Below, piece after piece: positions 1 through 9,107 of a DNA stretch of 64,000 nucleotides. The translations under genes were made by a program, and so were the position numbers. How positions within the stretch are numbered: position 1 is the first letter of the stretch; the number at the start of each line of letters is the position of its first letter. Source of the stretch: CBDDFV01 sp965227335 (GTDB lineage: Bacteria > Planctomycetota > Phycisphaerae > Phycisphaerales > SM1A02). The notes beneath the pieces are model-generated. The model was not told the DNA's origin. It did no database searches and was given only the letters and a program-made list of their open reading frames with translations. The DNA lies in NCBI GenBank assembly GCA_965227335.1, contig CBDDFV010000001.1, positions 992,001 through 1,056,000 on the forward strand. Reading direction: 5' to 3'.

Positions 1-777
1 ATTGGCGGGCGGGATAGAGACGGACTCGACGCGGCGAGCGTGCTGGATGCGCTCGCGGCGGACGTGGGTCGGATGACGGGCAGCGTGCGGCTGGAGCGCA
101 ACGCGGCGCTCGCGACGTGGTACGGCCTGGCGTATCTCGGCTACGAGGGCGGGCCGGACACCTTCGGTCCGCGGAACATCGACGCCAAGCGGGCGGCGTC
201 GCATGACGACGGCATGCAGGCGATCTGCGAGTCGTATCTGGACGCGTGGTCTGCGTGGGGGTTCGGGCGGTTCATGTGGTTCCAGGCCGGCGCGCGGAGT
301 TGGCGCACGCGCTACGGGACGTGGACGCTCACGGAGTCGCACGCGCAACCGGAGACGTCGAAGACGCGCGCGATCGACGCCGTGCGCACGCGACCGCGGG
401 CGGAGACCTCGGAGGGCTTGCGGGTTCCGGGCGCCGTGGATCCGCGTCGTCACGTCTGGCGCGATCCGAACTGGATGCAGACGCGGGCGCCTTTGCTCCG
501 GGCGGGCGAGCGGCGGTGGTACCTCGTGCGGGTGGATGATCCTGGCGTCATGGTCGCCACGTTGCAGGCGGACCTGTCGCCGCACGGACAGCTGGAGATT
601 GCGCGGCGTGGGCCGGGCGAGCCTGAACTGGCGGAGCGGGCTCCGCCGCCGTCCGCCGCGCCGCACGCGACGCCGGCCCGCTGGTGGGGACGGGGGCTGC
701 ACGTGATCGAGGTTCGATGCGTCCGAGGCAAAGGGCGGATCAACGGTATCGAGGTTCGTCCCGCGCCGACGAACTGA
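1..777 (+). CDS. Hypothetical protein, 5' end outside window
   Basis: The frame is open from the first base to the TGA at 775-777, so the gene begins upstream. An internal GTG at 40 is only a possible start. The visible 258 residues are Arg- and Trp-rich, with no transmembrane stretch and no catalytic motif that I recognise. The last third alternates polar and hydrophobic residues and looks like a beta-rich domain. The gene ends 56 bp before pgk on the same strand, so it could share a transcript with it. I assign no function. Confidence 0.6.
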   Translation: MGGRDRDGLDAASVLDALAADVGRMTGSVRLERNAALATWYGLAYLGYEGGPDTFGPRNIDAKRAASHDDGMQAICESYLDAWSAWGFGRFMWFQAGARSWRTRYGTWTLTESHAQPETSKTRAIDAVRTRPRAETSEGLRVPGAVDPRRHVWRDPNWMQTRAPLLRAGERRWYLVRVDDPGVMVATLQADLSPHGQLEIARRGPGEPELAERAPPPSAAPHATPARWWGRGLHVIEVRCVRGKGRINGIEVRPAPTN

Positions 778-833
778 TCCGGACGGTCTATCATCAGGTT
801 TGCACGAACGTTCAGAAGGAGCGGGTTGTCCCG

Positions 834-2063
834 ATGGCGAAGCAGACGATCGAACAGGTGGAGGTGGCGGGTCAGCGGGTGCTGATGCGGGTCGATTTCA
901 ACGTGCCGCTCGATGACGACGGTTCGATCACGGACGACCGGCGGATCCGCATGGCGCTGCCGACGATCCGCTCGGTGCTGGACCGGGGCGGATCGGTGGT
1001 GCTGATGAGTCATCTGGGGCGACCGAAAGGGGAGGGCTTCGAGGCGAAGTACACGCTGAAGCCGGCGGCGGACCGGCTGGGCGAACTGCTGGACGGCGCG
1101 ACCGTGCAGTTCGTGTCGGGCGATCCGGCGGGCGACGAGGCGGCGGGCGCGGCGGGATCGCTGCGGACGGGCGAGGTGGTGCTGCTGGACAATCTGCGGT
1201 TCAACGCGGGCGAGAAGTCGGGCGATGCGTCGTTCGGCGCGCGACTCGCCTCGTACGGCGACATCTACTGCAACGATGCGTTCGGCACGGCGCACCGCGA
1301 CGATGCGAGCATGGTGGCGGTTCCGGAGGCGATGGCGGGGAAGCCGCGCGTCGCGGGGCTGCTGCTGGAGAAGGAACTGAAGTTCCTGTCGGGTTTGACG
1401 GCGTCGGCGGCCTCGCCGTTCGTGGCGGTGCTCGGCGGCGCGAAGGTCTCGGACAAGCTCGGCGCGATCGAGCATCTGATGGACAAGGTCGACACGATTC
1501 TCATCGGCGGGGCGATGGCCTACACCTTTCTACGTGCGCAAGGGAACGCCACGGGGCGGAGCCTGGTGGAGCCGGACATGATCGAGACCGCGAAGGCGTT
1601 GCTGGAGCGGGCGGGGACGGACGGCCGGGCGACGCTGGGGCTGCCGTCGGACCACGTGTGTGCGGTCGAGATCGCGACGGAGGCGGAGATCCACGTGCAC
1701 GGCCCGGGGATTCCGGACGACTGCATGGGGCTCGACATCGGTCCCGCGACGCGGGTGTCGTACGCGGGGGTGATCGAGTCCGCCCGGACGATCGTGTGGA
1801 ACGGGCCGATGGGCGTGTTCGAGACGCCGCCGTTCGACGAGGGCACCCGGCAGGTGGCGGAGGCCGCCGCGAAGGCGACGGGCCAGGGGGCGGTCAGCGT
1901 GATCGGCGGCGGCGACAGCGCGGCGGCGGTGGAGGCGTTCGATCTCGCCGACGCGTTCTCCCACGTCTCCACCGGCGGCGGGGCGAGCATGGCGATGCTG
2001 GAGGGGAAGCGGTTCCGGTCGGTCGAGGTGCTGGACGAGGCGGGGGCCCCGGCGTCCGCCTGA
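834..2063 (+). CDS. pgk: Phosphoglycerate kinase
   Basis: This enzyme transfers phosphate between 1,3-bisphosphoglycerate and ADP in cytosolic glycolysis and gluconeogenesis. The 409-residue length is normal for a bacterial PGK. The N-terminal domain has the substrate-binding stretch around RVDFNVPLDDDG and the SHLGRPKG motif. The hinge and C-terminal half have GGAKVSDKLG and the nucleotide-binding GGGDSAAAVE motif. The frame is open further upstream to 684, but the ATG at 834 is preceded by AGAAGGAG and starts the family-typical MAKQTI sequence, so I chose it. It belongs to the host core together with rpe downstream. Confidence 0.97.
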   Translation: MAKQTIEQVEVAGQRVLMRVDFNVPLDDDGSITDDRRIRMALPTIRSVLDRGGSVVLMSHLGRPKGEGFEAKYTLKPAADRLGELLDGATVQFVSGDPAGDEAAGAAGSLRTGEVVLLDNLRFNAGEKSGDASFGARLASYGDIYCNDAFGTAHRDDASMVAVPEAMAGKPRVAGLLLEKELKFLSGLTASAASPFVAVLGGAKVSDKLGAIEHLMDKVDTILIGGAMAYTFLRAQGNATGRSLVEPDMIETAKALLERAGTDGRATLGLPSDHVCAVEIATEAEIHVHGPGIPDDCMGLDIGPATRVSYAGVIESARTIVWNGPMGVFETPPFDEGTRQVAEAAAKATGQGAVSVIGGGDSAAAVEAFDLADAFSHVSTGGGASMAMLEGKRFRSVEVLDEAGAPASA

Positions 2064-2373
2064 CCGGCGTCGAGAATGGGCGCCGTCGCGATCAGTTCCG
2101 CCGAGGTTTGGGGAATATTCGGACGCGGATCGGGGTTGCACAGCGGGAGACCGTGCGCGGCTGCGTGCTTCGATCGGTCGTTCCCGGCGTCGGCCGACCG
2201 GCGTCCGACCCCGCTGGAAGGGGCTCTGACCGCGGTTTCCCCGTGAGTCGGCGTCGGAAAGCGGCTAGGATGACGAAGTCGTCCGGCGTGGAGTCACGGA
2301 CATATCCCGATGTGCGGGCCCGTTTTGCGAGCCGCACCTGATTTGAGAGTTCACTAGACGAAGGGACTGACGA
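2064..2373 (+). other. Intergenic spacer between pgk and the thioredoxin gene
   Basis: These 310 bases hold no convincing gene. The open frames here are overruns of out-of-frame reading through pgk. A short palindromic GC stretch lies near 2190, but it has no T-tract and is not a clear terminator. The promoter for the downstream gene should lie here, but I see no hexamer pair strong enough to mark. Confidence 0.4.
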
Positions 2374-3408
2374 ATGGTTCGGAGGACGTTGGCGGTAACG
2401 GTGGCCCTGATGGTGGCGGCGACCGCGTACGGGCAAGACCTGAAGGTCGGCATGAAGGCGCCGTCGCTCGGCAGCAACGCGAATTTCGTGCAGGGCTCTG
2501 AGGTCTCGGACTTCAAGCGCGGCAAGACCTATGTGGTCGAATTCTGGGCGACCTGGTGCGGCCCGTGCAAGCGGTCGATCCCGCATCTGAACAAGATGCA
2601 CAAGACGATGGAGTCCGAAGGCCTCGTGATCATCGGCGTCTCCGACGAAGATGAGCGCACGGTCAAGAACTTCCTGCGCAAGCAGGGCGACCGGATGAGC
2701 TACCGGATCGTCTCGGACGATCGTCGTCGCATCTACAAGGACTACATGGAAGCCGCCGGCCAGCGCGGCATTCCGTGCGCGTTCGTCGTCGGTCCCGACG
2801 GCACGATCCAGCACATCGGCAACCCGCTGATGGAAGAGTTCGACGGCGTCGTCAAGAAGGTGATGCGCGGCCGCTACAACGCGAAGCTCTTCAAGCAGGC
2901 GGCGCCCGGTCTCGAAGCGGCCCGCACCGCTCGCAAGCAGCGCGACTGGAAGCAGGCGGTGCACTACATGAGCGAGATCCGGAAGGTCGACCCGACCGTC
3001 TTCGCCGACCTTGCGCTCGACCAGTATGAAATGATGCTGCTCGACATGGACGACGCCCGGGCCGCGAACGCGTTCGCGCGCCAGGTCGCCACCAAGGATT
3101 ACGCCCACGACGCACAGTTCCGGATCGACCTCGTCCAGATGATCGCGACCGATCCGGCCATTCCCGCCGAGAAGCGCGACCTTGATCTGGCGCTCGAGAT
3201 CGCGAACACCGTTCGCCTCGACAGCAGCGTCGACAAGGCGCAGTCCCTGTCCCTCCTCGCCGTCGTGCATCACGCCCGGGGCGACTTCGAACAGGCGATC
3301 AAGGCGCAGCAGGAAGCCTACTTCATGGCGACGCCGGCGAAGAAGCAGGAGTACAAGAGCCTGCTCGCCAAGTACCGTCGCGCCGAGATGCGGGCCGGCA
3401 ACGAGTAA
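2374..3408 (+). CDS. TlpA/ResA-like periplasmic thioredoxin with helical C-terminal domain
   Basis: This is a probable extracytoplasmic thiol-disulfide oxidoreductase. Residues 1-20 form a Sec signal peptide. Residues 22-160 are an AhpC/TlpA-type thioredoxin fold with the active site W61-C-G-P-C65 and the cis-proline at P134 in RGIPCAF. The remaining 185 residues are helical and repeat-like, resembling TPR packing, and are unusual for a simple ResA. The ATG at 2374 starts the signal peptide. A terminator follows the gene, so it is probably monocistronic. The substrate is unknown; cytochrome or envelope protein maturation is possible. Confidence 0.85.
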   Translation: MVRRTLAVTVALMVAATAYGQDLKVGMKAPSLGSNANFVQGSEVSDFKRGKTYVVEFWATWCGPCKRSIPHLNKMHKTMESEGLVIIGVSDEDERTVKNFLRKQGDRMSYRIVSDDRRRIYKDYMEAAGQRGIPCAFVVGPDGTIQHIGNPLMEEFDGVVKKVMRGRYNAKLFKQAAPGLEAARTARKQRDWKQAVHYMSEIRKVDPTVFADLALDQYEMMLLDMDDARAANAFARQVATKDYAHDAQFRIDLVQMIATDPAIPAEKRDLDLALEIANTVRLDSSVDKAQSLSLLAVVHHARGDFEQAIKAQQEAYFMATPAKKQEYKSLLAKYRRAEMRAGNE

Positions 3409-3466
3409 ACCGCCCGACCCCGCGATTCACACCGTCAGGATCGCAGGGGGCCGGCTGAGAACCAGG

Positions 3467-3504
3467 GCGCGGCGTCCGGACATCGGGCGCCGCGCTTTTC
3501 ATTT
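3467..3504 (+). terminator. Rho-independent terminator
   Basis: An 11-bp stem (arms 3467-3477 and 3485-3495, core GCGCGGCG/CGCCGCGC, one G-T pair) with a 7-nt loop is followed by TTTTCATTTTT. It lies 58 bp after the thioredoxin gene and before rpe, so it should end the thioredoxin transcript. Confidence 0.85.
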
Positions 3505-3579
3505 TTGTCATGACCCCGCCCTCTGTTTCGCCCGCCGGCATCCCGGGCGGAGGCGACGTCGGCGCGGTATGGTGCGTGC

Positions 3580-4308
3580 GTGAACACGCCTCGCAATCTG
3601 TTTACGGATTCGCCCGGCCGGCCGCTGATTGCGCCGTCGGTGCTCGCCGCGGATTTCGCGCGTCTGGCCGAGGACTGCGGCGCCGCGCTGGCGGCGGGCG
3701 GCGATCTGCTGCACCTCGACGTCATGGACGGCCACTTCGTTCCGAACCTGACGATGGGTCCGGCCTTGTGCGGCGCGATTCGGCGTCATCTGCCGGATGC
3801 GTTTCTTGACGTGCATCTCATGGTCGAGAAGCCGGCGATGTTCGTCGAGCCGTTCGCGTCGGCGGGGATGGATCACTTCACGTTTCACGTCGAGGTTGTC
3901 GACGATCCCGGCGCGCTCGCGGCGACCGTGCGGGCGGCGGGGATGACGGCGGGGCTGGCGATCAATCCACCCACGCCGCTGGAGACGATCCTGCCGTGGG
4001 TCGAGGCGTTCGATCTGATTCTGGTGATGAGCGTGAACCCCGGTTTCGGCGGGCAGGCGTTCATGGCGGAGACGCTGGAGAAGACCCGGGCGATTGCGGC
4101 GCGTCTGCGTCCCGAGCAGCGGCTGGAAATGGACGGCGGCATCAAGCCGGATCAGACCGCCGTCGACTGTCGCGCCGCCGGTTGCGACGTGCTGGTCGCG
4201 GGGTCGGGGGTGTTCGGGGCGTCGGACTATCGCGCGGCGATCGAGGCGATTCGGGGCGACGGCGCGCCGGCCGGCGTGTCGAAGCGGGCGCAGGAGTCGG
4301 TCGAGTAG
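3580..4308 (+). CDS. rpe: Ribulose-phosphate 3-epimerase
   Basis: This enzyme interconverts ribulose 5-phosphate and xylulose 5-phosphate in the pentose phosphate pathway. The 242-residue TIM barrel carries the family motifs in order: IAPSVLAADF near residue 17, the metal-binding HLDVMDGHFVPN, DVHLMVEKP, MSVNPGFGGQ and the phosphate-binding MDGGI. The start is a GTG at 3580, which gives a short 15-residue leader before the barrel. The gene ends at the ATG of the next gene with no spacing, so the two are probably co-transcribed. Confidence 0.95.
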   Translation: MNTPRNLFTDSPGRPLIAPSVLAADFARLAEDCGAALAAGGDLLHLDVMDGHFVPNLTMGPALCGAIRRHLPDAFLDVHLMVEKPAMFVEPFASAGMDHFTFHVEVVDDPGALAATVRAAGMTAGLAINPPTPLETILPWVEAFDLILVMSVNPGFGGQAFMAETLEKTRAIAARLRPEQRLEMDGGIKPDQTAVDCRAAGCDVLVAGSGVFGASDYRAAIEAIRGDGAPAGVSKRAQESVE

Positions 4309-4932
4309 ATGGCCGCGCGACGTCGGCGGGCGAAGCGGCTGTGTCTCGTGCGATGCGGCGAGACGACGTGGGAGCGCGACGGGCGTGTCTGCGGCGCCGC
4401 GGACCTGCCCCTCAGCGATAACGGACGGGCGACGATCACGTCGCTGGCCAACGCCTGGGCGGGCGAACGTCCGTCGGTGGTGTATCACCCGGACGACGAA
4501 GCCGCCGCCGCGACGGCCGGGATCATCGCGGCGGCGCTCAAGGTGAAGACGAAGGTCGCGTCGGATCTCGGCAACCCCTCGCTGGGGTTGCTCGAGGGGT
4601 TGACGGAAGCGGCGTTTGCGGACCGTTTTCCGCGTCGGCGCCGGCAGTGGCTGGAGGATCCGATGGGTGTCGCCGCGCCGGAGGGAGATGATCTGGCGGA
4701 GGCGGCGACGCGGATCCTGCTCGCGGCGGGTCGGATCGTGAAGAAGGACAAGTCGGAGGCTGCGCTCGTGCTCCACGACTTTGGTCTGGCGGTGCTGCGG
4801 TGCTGGCTGGCCGGTCGGACGGGCGAGGCGTTCCGGTCGATGCTGGACGATCGTCCGCGGGTGGAGCGGTATCTGCTGGCGTCCGAAACGGCGGAGGCCC
4901 TGCTGGCGACGCCGTCGCTCGCGTCATCGTGA
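4309..4932 (+). CDS. Histidine phosphatase-fold protein, catalytic His replaced
   Basis: The 207 residues match the phosphoglycerate mutase/histidine phosphatase fold: LCLVRCGETTWERDG at the N-terminus, LSDNGR at 36-40, a GLLEGLTEAAFADRFP stretch and a C-terminal VLHDFG. In active members the first motif is RHGE. Here it is R15-C16-G17-E18, so the phosphate-accepting histidine is a cysteine. The usual Arg of the second phosphate-pocket motif also appears to be missing (DEAAAATA). The second histidine, H156, is kept. I infer a pseudo-enzyme or an altered chemistry. It directly follows rpe. Confidence 0.75.
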   Translation: MAARRRRAKRLCLVRCGETTWERDGRVCGAADLPLSDNGRATITSLANAWAGERPSVVYHPDDEAAAATAGIIAAALKVKTKVASDLGNPSLGLLEGLTEAAFADRFPRRRRQWLEDPMGVAAPEGDDLAEAATRILLAAGRIVKKDKSEAALVLHDFGLAVLRCWLAGRTGEAFRSMLDDRPRVERYLLASETAEALLATPSLASS

Positions 4933-4969
4933 TTGGAGTCGCCCGTGGGGTCGCGGGTATACTTCGGGC

Positions 4970-5869
4970 ATGTCGAGAACCCCGTCCTCATCCCTGGACT
5001 CGTCGAAGATGGACGCGCCCCCGTCGGACGCACCGCACGTGGAGACCGCCGCCGGCGCCCCGACGCCCCGGCCCAAGAAGGGGGTGCCGGAAGGGCTGTG
5101 GATTCTCTGTCCCGAGTGCGCGGCGATGCTGTTCCGCAAGTCGGTCGAGAACAACCTGTGGGTCTGTTCCGAGTGCCAGTATCACTTCCGGGTCTCCGGC
5201 CCGGTCCGGGTGCAGCAACTCGCCGACCCCGGCAGCTTCGAGCCCATGAACGCGGAGCTCGCCCCGACCGATCCGCTGAATTTCGTGGACATCAAGCCCT
5301 ACGCCAAGCGGCTCGAGGATGCGCAGCGGAAGACGAAGCAGTCGGATGCGATCCTCACCGGCAAGGCGTTCGTCAAGGGCCGCAAGGTGATCCTCGCGTG
5401 CATGGACTTCACGTTCCTCGGCGGCTCCATGGGCTCGGTGGTCGGCGAGAAGCTGACGCGGGCGATCGAGGCGGCGGGGGACCAGGATCTCCCGCTGGTG
5501 GTCGTCAGCTGCTCGGGCGGGGCGCGGATGATGGAGTCCGGGCTGTCGCTGATGCAGATGGCGAAGACGTCGGCGGCCCTCGCGCGGTTCGACGAGATGG
5601 GGGGGTTGTTCATCTCGGTGCTGACGGACCCGACCACGGGCGGGGTGACGGCGAGCTTCGCGATGCTGGGCGATGTGATCCTGGCGGAGCCGAAGGCGCT
5701 GATCGGTTTCGCGGGTCCGCGGGTGATCAAGCAGACCATCCGACAGGATCTGCCCGAAGGCTTCCAGCGGTCGGAGTTTCTGCTCCAGTGCGGCTTCGTC
5801 GATCGCGTGGCCGCCCGCAGCGAACTGCGGAACGAGATCAGCCGCATCATCGACTACGCCGGGAAGTGA
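4970..5869 (+). CDS. accD: Acetyl-CoA carboxylase carboxyltransferase subunit beta
   Basis: AccD forms the carboxyltransferase half of acetyl-CoA carboxylase with AccA and makes malonyl-CoA for fatty acid synthesis. The 299-residue protein has the N-terminal zinc ribbon (C47, C50, C66, C69), then the crotonase-type core with FLGGSMGSVVGEK, SCSGGARMMESG and the TDPTTGGVTASFAMLGD oxyanion-hole region. The frame extends upstream to 4781, but that part overlaps the previous gene. The ATG at 4970 gives a normal length. accA is not in this window. Confidence 0.95.
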   Translation: MSRTPSSSLDSSKMDAPPSDAPHVETAAGAPTPRPKKGVPEGLWILCPECAAMLFRKSVENNLWVCSECQYHFRVSGPVRVQQLADPGSFEPMNAELAPTDPLNFVDIKPYAKRLEDAQRKTKQSDAILTGKAFVKGRKVILACMDFTFLGGSMGSVVGEKLTRAIEAAGDQDLPLVVVSCSGGARMMESGLSLMQMAKTSAALARFDEMGGLFISVLTDPTTGGVTASFAMLGDVILAEPKALIGFAGPRVIKQTIRQDLPEGFQRSEFLLQCGFVDRVAARSELRNEISRIIDYAGK

Positions 5870-5894
5870 TGACAGCCGTGGATGAGCGGTCGAG

Positions 5895-7643
5895 ATGACG
5901 ACGTCGTCGAATAGAAGTGACGGCTGGCGGCGGTGCAGTGCGTGGCTGGTCGCGTACGCCGCGCTGTGGCTGCTGGCGACGCCGCCCGCGAACGTCTGGA
6001 TCGCGGCGTACATCGCGATCGCGCCGCTGACGTGGGCGGCGTGGCGGTCATCGTCGCCGCTTCGCGCCGGGCTGCTGACGTGGGCCGTCGCGTGGCTCGT
6101 CTTCCTGTGGCTGACAAGCTGGACGATTCCGGTCACCGCCCTCGGCTATCCGCTCTTCGCGCTCGCGGTGGCGTTCTATCCGGGACTGTACGCATGGGGC
6201 GTGCGGAGCCTGCGGGACTGGACGCCGACCGCCGGCCTGCCGATGACGATCATCGCGCCGACGCTCTGGGTGGCGACCGAACTCCTGCGGGGCAACCTTC
6301 TCGTCGGCGGCTTCCCGTGGCATATGCTCGGCCATCCGGTCGTCGAGACGCCGGTGATGGCGCAGTCCGCGGATCTGCTCGGCGGCTACTGGCTCAGCGC
6401 GCTCGCCGCGATGACCGCGGGACTGCTCGTCGACCTCCTGCGGTTGGGGGGCGGCGAGATATCACGGGCGCGGCTGCTCGGCGCTGCGATCGGCGCGGTC
6501 GCCATCCTCGGCGCGAATCTCGGCTACGGCGTCTGGCGACTCGGTCAGACGGCGCCGCTCGCCGAAGGGCCGCTCGTCCTCGCCATGCAGACGAACCTCC
6601 CGCAGAGCAACAAGAACACCGACACCTGGGAGCAGAAGATCGCGTTCTTCCAGAAGACGCTCGAGGACACCACCCAGGCGATTCTCGATGCGTCGATGGA
6701 ACAGGGCGCGGCGCCGGATCTGGTCGTCTGGCCGGAGACGATGCTCCCCGGCTTCGGCATCGATCGCGAGACGCTGTTCATGCTGGAGGAGGAGGGATTC
6801 CTCGCCCCCGTGGACATCGCGCTGCTCGTCGTCCGGGAGGCGAACCGCACCGACACGCCGTGGCTGGTCGGCAGTCAGGCCTACGAAGGGCTCCGGGTGA
6901 CGGACGAGCGTTTCGACTGGGATCGCAACTACAACGCCGCGTATCTGGTGCACCCGGACCGGTCGATCCAACGCTACGACAAGGTGGAACTGACGCCGTT
7001 CGGCGAGACGATGCCGGTGATCTCGAACTGGGAGTGGCTTGAGCAGCGGCTGCTGGCGCTGGGGGCGGGGGGGATGCCGTTCAATCTGGACGCGGCGGAC
7101 ACGCCGGAACTGCTCACGCTGCGACGTGAGGGCGGGACCTGGGCGATCGGGACGCCGATCTGCTACGAGGCGAGCACGCCGTGGGTGATGCGGGCGATGG
7201 CGAACGCGGACGATGGGGCCTTGGCGTTCTTCGTCAATCCGAGCAATGACGGCTGGTTCGGCGACGACGAAGGGTGGTTCGGGGATTCCCAGGGGCCGCG
7301 CGAACGACTGGTGCAGGCGCTGCGTATTCGGTGCATCGAGAATCGCCGGTCGATGGTGCGGTCGGTGAACACGGGTCTGTCGGTCGTGATCGACTCGCGC
7401 GGTATGGTGGTCGCGACCATCGGGTCGGGCCGATACGGTCAGATGAACGTGGCTGGTCGGCTCGCGACGCGGGTGACGCTGGACGAGCGGATCGCGCCGT
7501 ACCGCCGGCTCGGCGACAGCTTCGCGTACCTCCTGCTGGGCGTGGCGACGCTGGCGGTGGGGGCGAGCCGGATCGGTGCTCGGCGTCGGTCAGGCGAGAC
7601 GGCGCCGGACGAATCAGACGCCCGCCCGGACGGGGCGGGGTGA
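5895..7643 (+). CDS. lnt: Apolipoprotein N-acyltransferase
   Basis: Lnt adds the third acyl chain to the N-terminal cysteine of lipoproteins in the inner membrane. The first 230 residues are mostly hydrophobic, with about six membrane segments, followed by a nitrilase-fold periplasmic domain. The catalytic triad is visible: Glu in VVWPETMLPG (about residue 281), Lys in YDKVELTPFGE (about 363) and Cys in GTPICYEAS (about 423). A last membrane helix near 540-560 completes the family layout. The 582-residue length is typical. The next gene encodes a probable lipoprotein, a natural substrate. Confidence 0.95.
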   Translation: MTTSSNRSDGWRRCSAWLVAYAALWLLATPPANVWIAAYIAIAPLTWAAWRSSSPLRAGLLTWAVAWLVFLWLTSWTIPVTALGYPLFALAVAFYPGLYAWGVRSLRDWTPTAGLPMTIIAPTLWVATELLRGNLLVGGFPWHMLGHPVVETPVMAQSADLLGGYWLSALAAMTAGLLVDLLRLGGGEISRARLLGAAIGAVAILGANLGYGVWRLGQTAPLAEGPLVLAMQTNLPQSNKNTDTWEQKIAFFQKTLEDTTQAILDASMEQGAAPDLVVWPETMLPGFGIDRETLFMLEEEGFLAPVDIALLVVREANRTDTPWLVGSQAYEGLRVTDERFDWDRNYNAAYLVHPDRSIQRYDKVELTPFGETMPVISNWEWLEQRLLALGAGGMPFNLDAADTPELLTLRREGGTWAIGTPICYEASTPWVMRAMANADDGALAFFVNPSNDGWFGDDEGWFGDSQGPRERLVQALRIRCIENRRSMVRSVNTGLSVVIDSRGMVVATIGSGRYGQMNVAGRLATRVTLDERIAPYRRLGDSFAYLLLGVATLAVGASRIGARRRSGETAPDESDARPDGAG

Positions 7644-7654
7644 AGGAGCAGCAG

Positions 7655-8818
7655 ATGACGACGGGCGGATGCGATCGGGTCAGGCAGGTTCATCGACGAC
7701 GAGTGGTCAGCGGTCTGGGCGCGACGGCGGCTGGAGTGCTGCTGACGCTGCCCCTCGGGTGCGCCACATCGCCGGACACCACGGCGTCGGCCGCGCCGGA
7801 GGTGGTGCGGGCGGACGGTCGTCGATTGTGGAGCACGAAGTCGCTTTCGGCGGGGGGGACGGAGGCGCCGACGCTGAACGTCGCCGCGACGCCGGAGCCG
7901 ACGCTGCCGGTGATGGCGATCGATCCCGGCGCCTCGGCGCGAGAGATCATCACGTCGGCCCTCACCTCGTCGAGTCCCGAATTGCGGGCGCACGCGATCC
8001 AGGCGACGGAGTTCGCCCCCGGCCTCGTGGAGGACGCGGTGCGGCAGGGGCTTGTCGACGCCAATCGCGGCGTGCGGTTCGTGGCGGCGATGATGGTCGG
8101 GCGGATGCAGCTGCATGGCGTGTCGCATCTCGCGGCCCCGTTGCTGGATGATTCGTCGGAATCCGTGCAGGCCGCCGCGATCTACGCGTTGCGCCGCTGC
8201 GGAGAGCCGGCGGACCCGAGTCGACTCGCGCGGATGATCCGGAGCGAGGATCCGGAGGTGCGGGGCAACGCGGCGCTGGTGCTGGGGGAGCTTGGGAATC
8301 CGAGCGCGGCGCCGATGCTGCGATCCGCACTGGGGCGTGGGCTTGTCCTCGCCCCGCCGATCCGCGTGCGTCTGGTCGAACTGCAGATGGCGGAGGCGAT
8401 GGTGCGTCTGGGTCAGGCGTCGGAGATCGAGTCGATTCGCGCGGCGTTGTTCGCGCCGTCGGAGGAGGGCGAGGTGGCGGCCCTGGCGTGTCTGATCGCG
8501 GGTCGTCTGGGTGACGCCCGGGCGGCTCCGAATCTGCGTCGGCTGGCGATGGCGGAGGGTCAGGCGCCGCCGGAGATTCGTCTCGCGGCGGCGATGGGGC
8601 TGAGTGAGCTGGGCCAGACGGATGGTCTGGGCACGGTGGCGTTGTTGTTTGCGGAGCATCCGCAGTTCCAGGTGCGGGCTCAGGCGGCGTCGACACTGGG
8701 GCTGATCGGGTCGCCGGCGGGGATTCCGACGCTCCAGCGGCTGCTGCGGGACGAGAATCCGCTGGTCCAGGTCTCGGCGGCGGCGGCGATTCTGCGGATC
8801 GAGTCCCGGGGGCGGTAG
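7655..8818 (+). CDS. HEAT-repeat lipoprotein
   Basis: The 387-residue protein starts with a positively charged stretch and a hydrophobic segment ending in LTLPLGC, a non-ideal but plausible lipobox. A linker of about 70 residues follows. The rest is a run of helical HEAT-type repeats (for example VRGNAALVLGELG, VRAQAASTLGLIG and VQVSAAAAILRIE), which usually serve as protein-binding scaffolds. The ATG at 7655, 11 bp after lnt, is preceded by GAAGGAG. Longer upstream extensions overlap lnt and were rejected. The partner protein is unknown. Confidence 0.8.
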   Translation: MTTGGCDRVRQVHRRRVVSGLGATAAGVLLTLPLGCATSPDTTASAAPEVVRADGRRLWSTKSLSAGGTEAPTLNVAATPEPTLPVMAIDPGASAREIITSALTSSSPELRAHAIQATEFAPGLVEDAVRQGLVDANRGVRFVAAMMVGRMQLHGVSHLAAPLLDDSSESVQAAAIYALRRCGEPADPSRLARMIRSEDPEVRGNAALVLGELGNPSAAPMLRSALGRGLVLAPPIRVRLVELQMAEAMVRLGQASEIESIRAALFAPSEEGEVAALACLIAGRLGDARAAPNLRRLAMAEGQAPPEIRLAAAMGLSELGQTDGLGTVALLFAEHPQFQVRAQAASTLGLIGSPAGIPTLQRLLRDENPLVQVSAAAAILRIESRGR

Positions 8819-8880
8819 CCTGGGGCGGGGAGGACGGCCGGCGGGCCCGATTTGGGTCTGCGGGGGAACCTTCCGGTTTG

Positions 8881-8909
8881 TTGACACGAATCTCCCGGTA
8901 CGTTACAAA
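8881..8909 (+). promoter_or_regulatory. Sigma-70-like promoter
   Basis: A perfect -35 TTGACA (8881-8886), a 17-bp spacer and a -10 TACAAA (8904-8909, 4 of 6 matches) lie about 200 bp upstream of the coiled-coil membrane protein gene. The long leader has no other gene. This is one of the best promoter matches in the core region. Confidence 0.6.
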
Positions 8910-9107
8910 CGCCTTGACCGACGTTTTGAGGTGATTCGCGAGTGGCGGGTCGCGTGAGCGTCGGTTTGTGGTTCGGGCGACAGCGCCCGTTCCGGCGTCG
9001 GACGCGGGTCCGGCCGTCGGGATGCGACCCGGGCCCTTTTTCGCGGCGTTTCTTGCGAACGCCGCCTTCGAACGCCGCTCTGAAACGAGCCATCGAGGAC
9101 TTCGACT

